A stretch of DNA of 5,189 nucleotides from Acidobacteriaceae bacterium (GTDB taxonomy: Bacteria; Acidobacteriota; Terriglobia; Terriglobales; Acidobacteriaceae), in contig PLHN01000033.1 of the NCBI GenBank assembly GCA_003139975.1, positions 1 through 5,189 on the forward strand, written 5' to 3'. Positions 4,876 through 5,189 of this stretch are shown piece by piece. The position numbers and the translations under genes were made by a program. The notes under the pieces are model-generated. The model did no database searches, was not told the origin of the DNA, and was given only the letters and a program-made list of their open reading frames with translations. Numbering within the stretch: the stretch's first letter is position 1; every line of letters begins with the position of its first letter.

Positions 4876-5189
4876 ATGCCGGAAACTTTGCAGCTTGCCA
4901 GCCCTGCTCCTATAACCACGCTCACCGACGACGAGATTTTGTTTCGCGATAACGTACGCCGCTTTGCCGAAGACAGGATTCGCCCGCTGGCAAAGGAGAT
5001 GGACGAGAAAGGCATGTTCGATCACGGGTTGATCGACCAATTCTTTCAACTCGGGCTGATGGGCATCGAGATTCCCGAGGAATACGGCGGCCAGGGCGGC
5101 AGCTTCTTCCAGGCCATTCTGGCGGTGGAAGAACTCTCCGCGGTGGACCCTTCGGCCGGGGTGATTGTCGACGTCCAGAACACCATCTG
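4876..5189 (+). CDS. Acyl-CoA dehydrogenase, short/branched-chain type (3' truncated)
   Basis: The first 104 codons match the N-terminal helical domain of acyl-CoA dehydrogenases, FAD enzymes that introduce the alpha-beta double bond in acyl-CoA thioesters and pass electrons to ETF. Landmarks are LTDDEILFRDNVRRFAED (16-33), IRPLAKEMDE (35-44), FFQLGLMGIEIPEEYGGQGG (56-75) and ILAVEELSAVDPS (81-93), then a QNT (101-103). The GLMGIE, YGG.G.SF and VD.S...QNT pattern is closest in my memory to the short/branched-chain enzyme (ACADSB type) of isoleucine breakdown, but the substrate pocket and catalytic glutamate lie beyond the edge, so the exact substrate is open. GAGG (4865-4868) sits seven bases before the ATG, supporting this start. 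The first ~14 residues are an unconserved leader. No MFS-to-dehydrogenase operon is suggested, since 235 bp with repeat-like DNA lie between them. Confidence 0.92.
   Translation, partial: MPETLQLASPAPITTLTDDEILFRDNVRRFAEDRIRPLAKEMDEKGMFDHGLIDQFFQLGLMGIEIPEEYGGQGGSFFQAILAVEELSAVDPSAGVIVDVQNTI

Overview
The window most resembles a moderately GC-rich Acidobacteriota chromosome. The clues are a secreted PQQ-type beta-propeller protein of a kind common in that phylum, an orphan BrnA-like protein, an EntS-type exporter, a short/branched-chain-type acyl-CoA dehydrogenase, and junk-like dispersed repeats between genes. The phylum is inferred from protein style, with no marker gene to confirm it.

Layout. 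Bases 1-621 (+) hold the 3' part of larB, for nickel-pincer nucleotide cofactor synthesis, cut by the left edge. A secreted PQQ-like beta-propeller protein runs the other way (2299-608, -), and its stop lies inside the last codons of larB. A divergent intergenic region (2300-2493) holds its promoter, a parS-like 16-bp palindrome (2429-2444) and the leader of a small BrnA-family gene (2494-2820, +). Next is a 464-bp gene-free stretch (2821-3284) with a TGTACGTACA dyad and several hairpins. It ends in a 14-bp duplication that copies the start codon of an MFS exporter gene (3285-4640, +). After that gene comes a dispersed-repeat-like segment (about 4672-4748), a weak promoter, and the first 104 codons of an acyl-CoA dehydrogenase (4876 to the right edge, +).

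The genes do not form one pathway. LarB makes a cofactor precursor in the cytoplasm, the propeller protein is exported, the MFS protein is an inner-membrane drug or siderophore exporter, and the dehydrogenase belongs to fatty-acid or branched-chain amino-acid breakdown. No shared operon is evident. The small gene looks like an antitoxin or DNA-binding protein without its toxin.

The points most worth a second look are the parS-like site 50 bp upstream of brnA, the run of 12-15 bp tandem duplications in three different genes and at the MFS start codon, and the structured stretch ahead of the MFS gene. I see no clear undescribed multi-gene system. There are no tRNA, rRNA, CRISPR or insertion-sequence genes that I can support.
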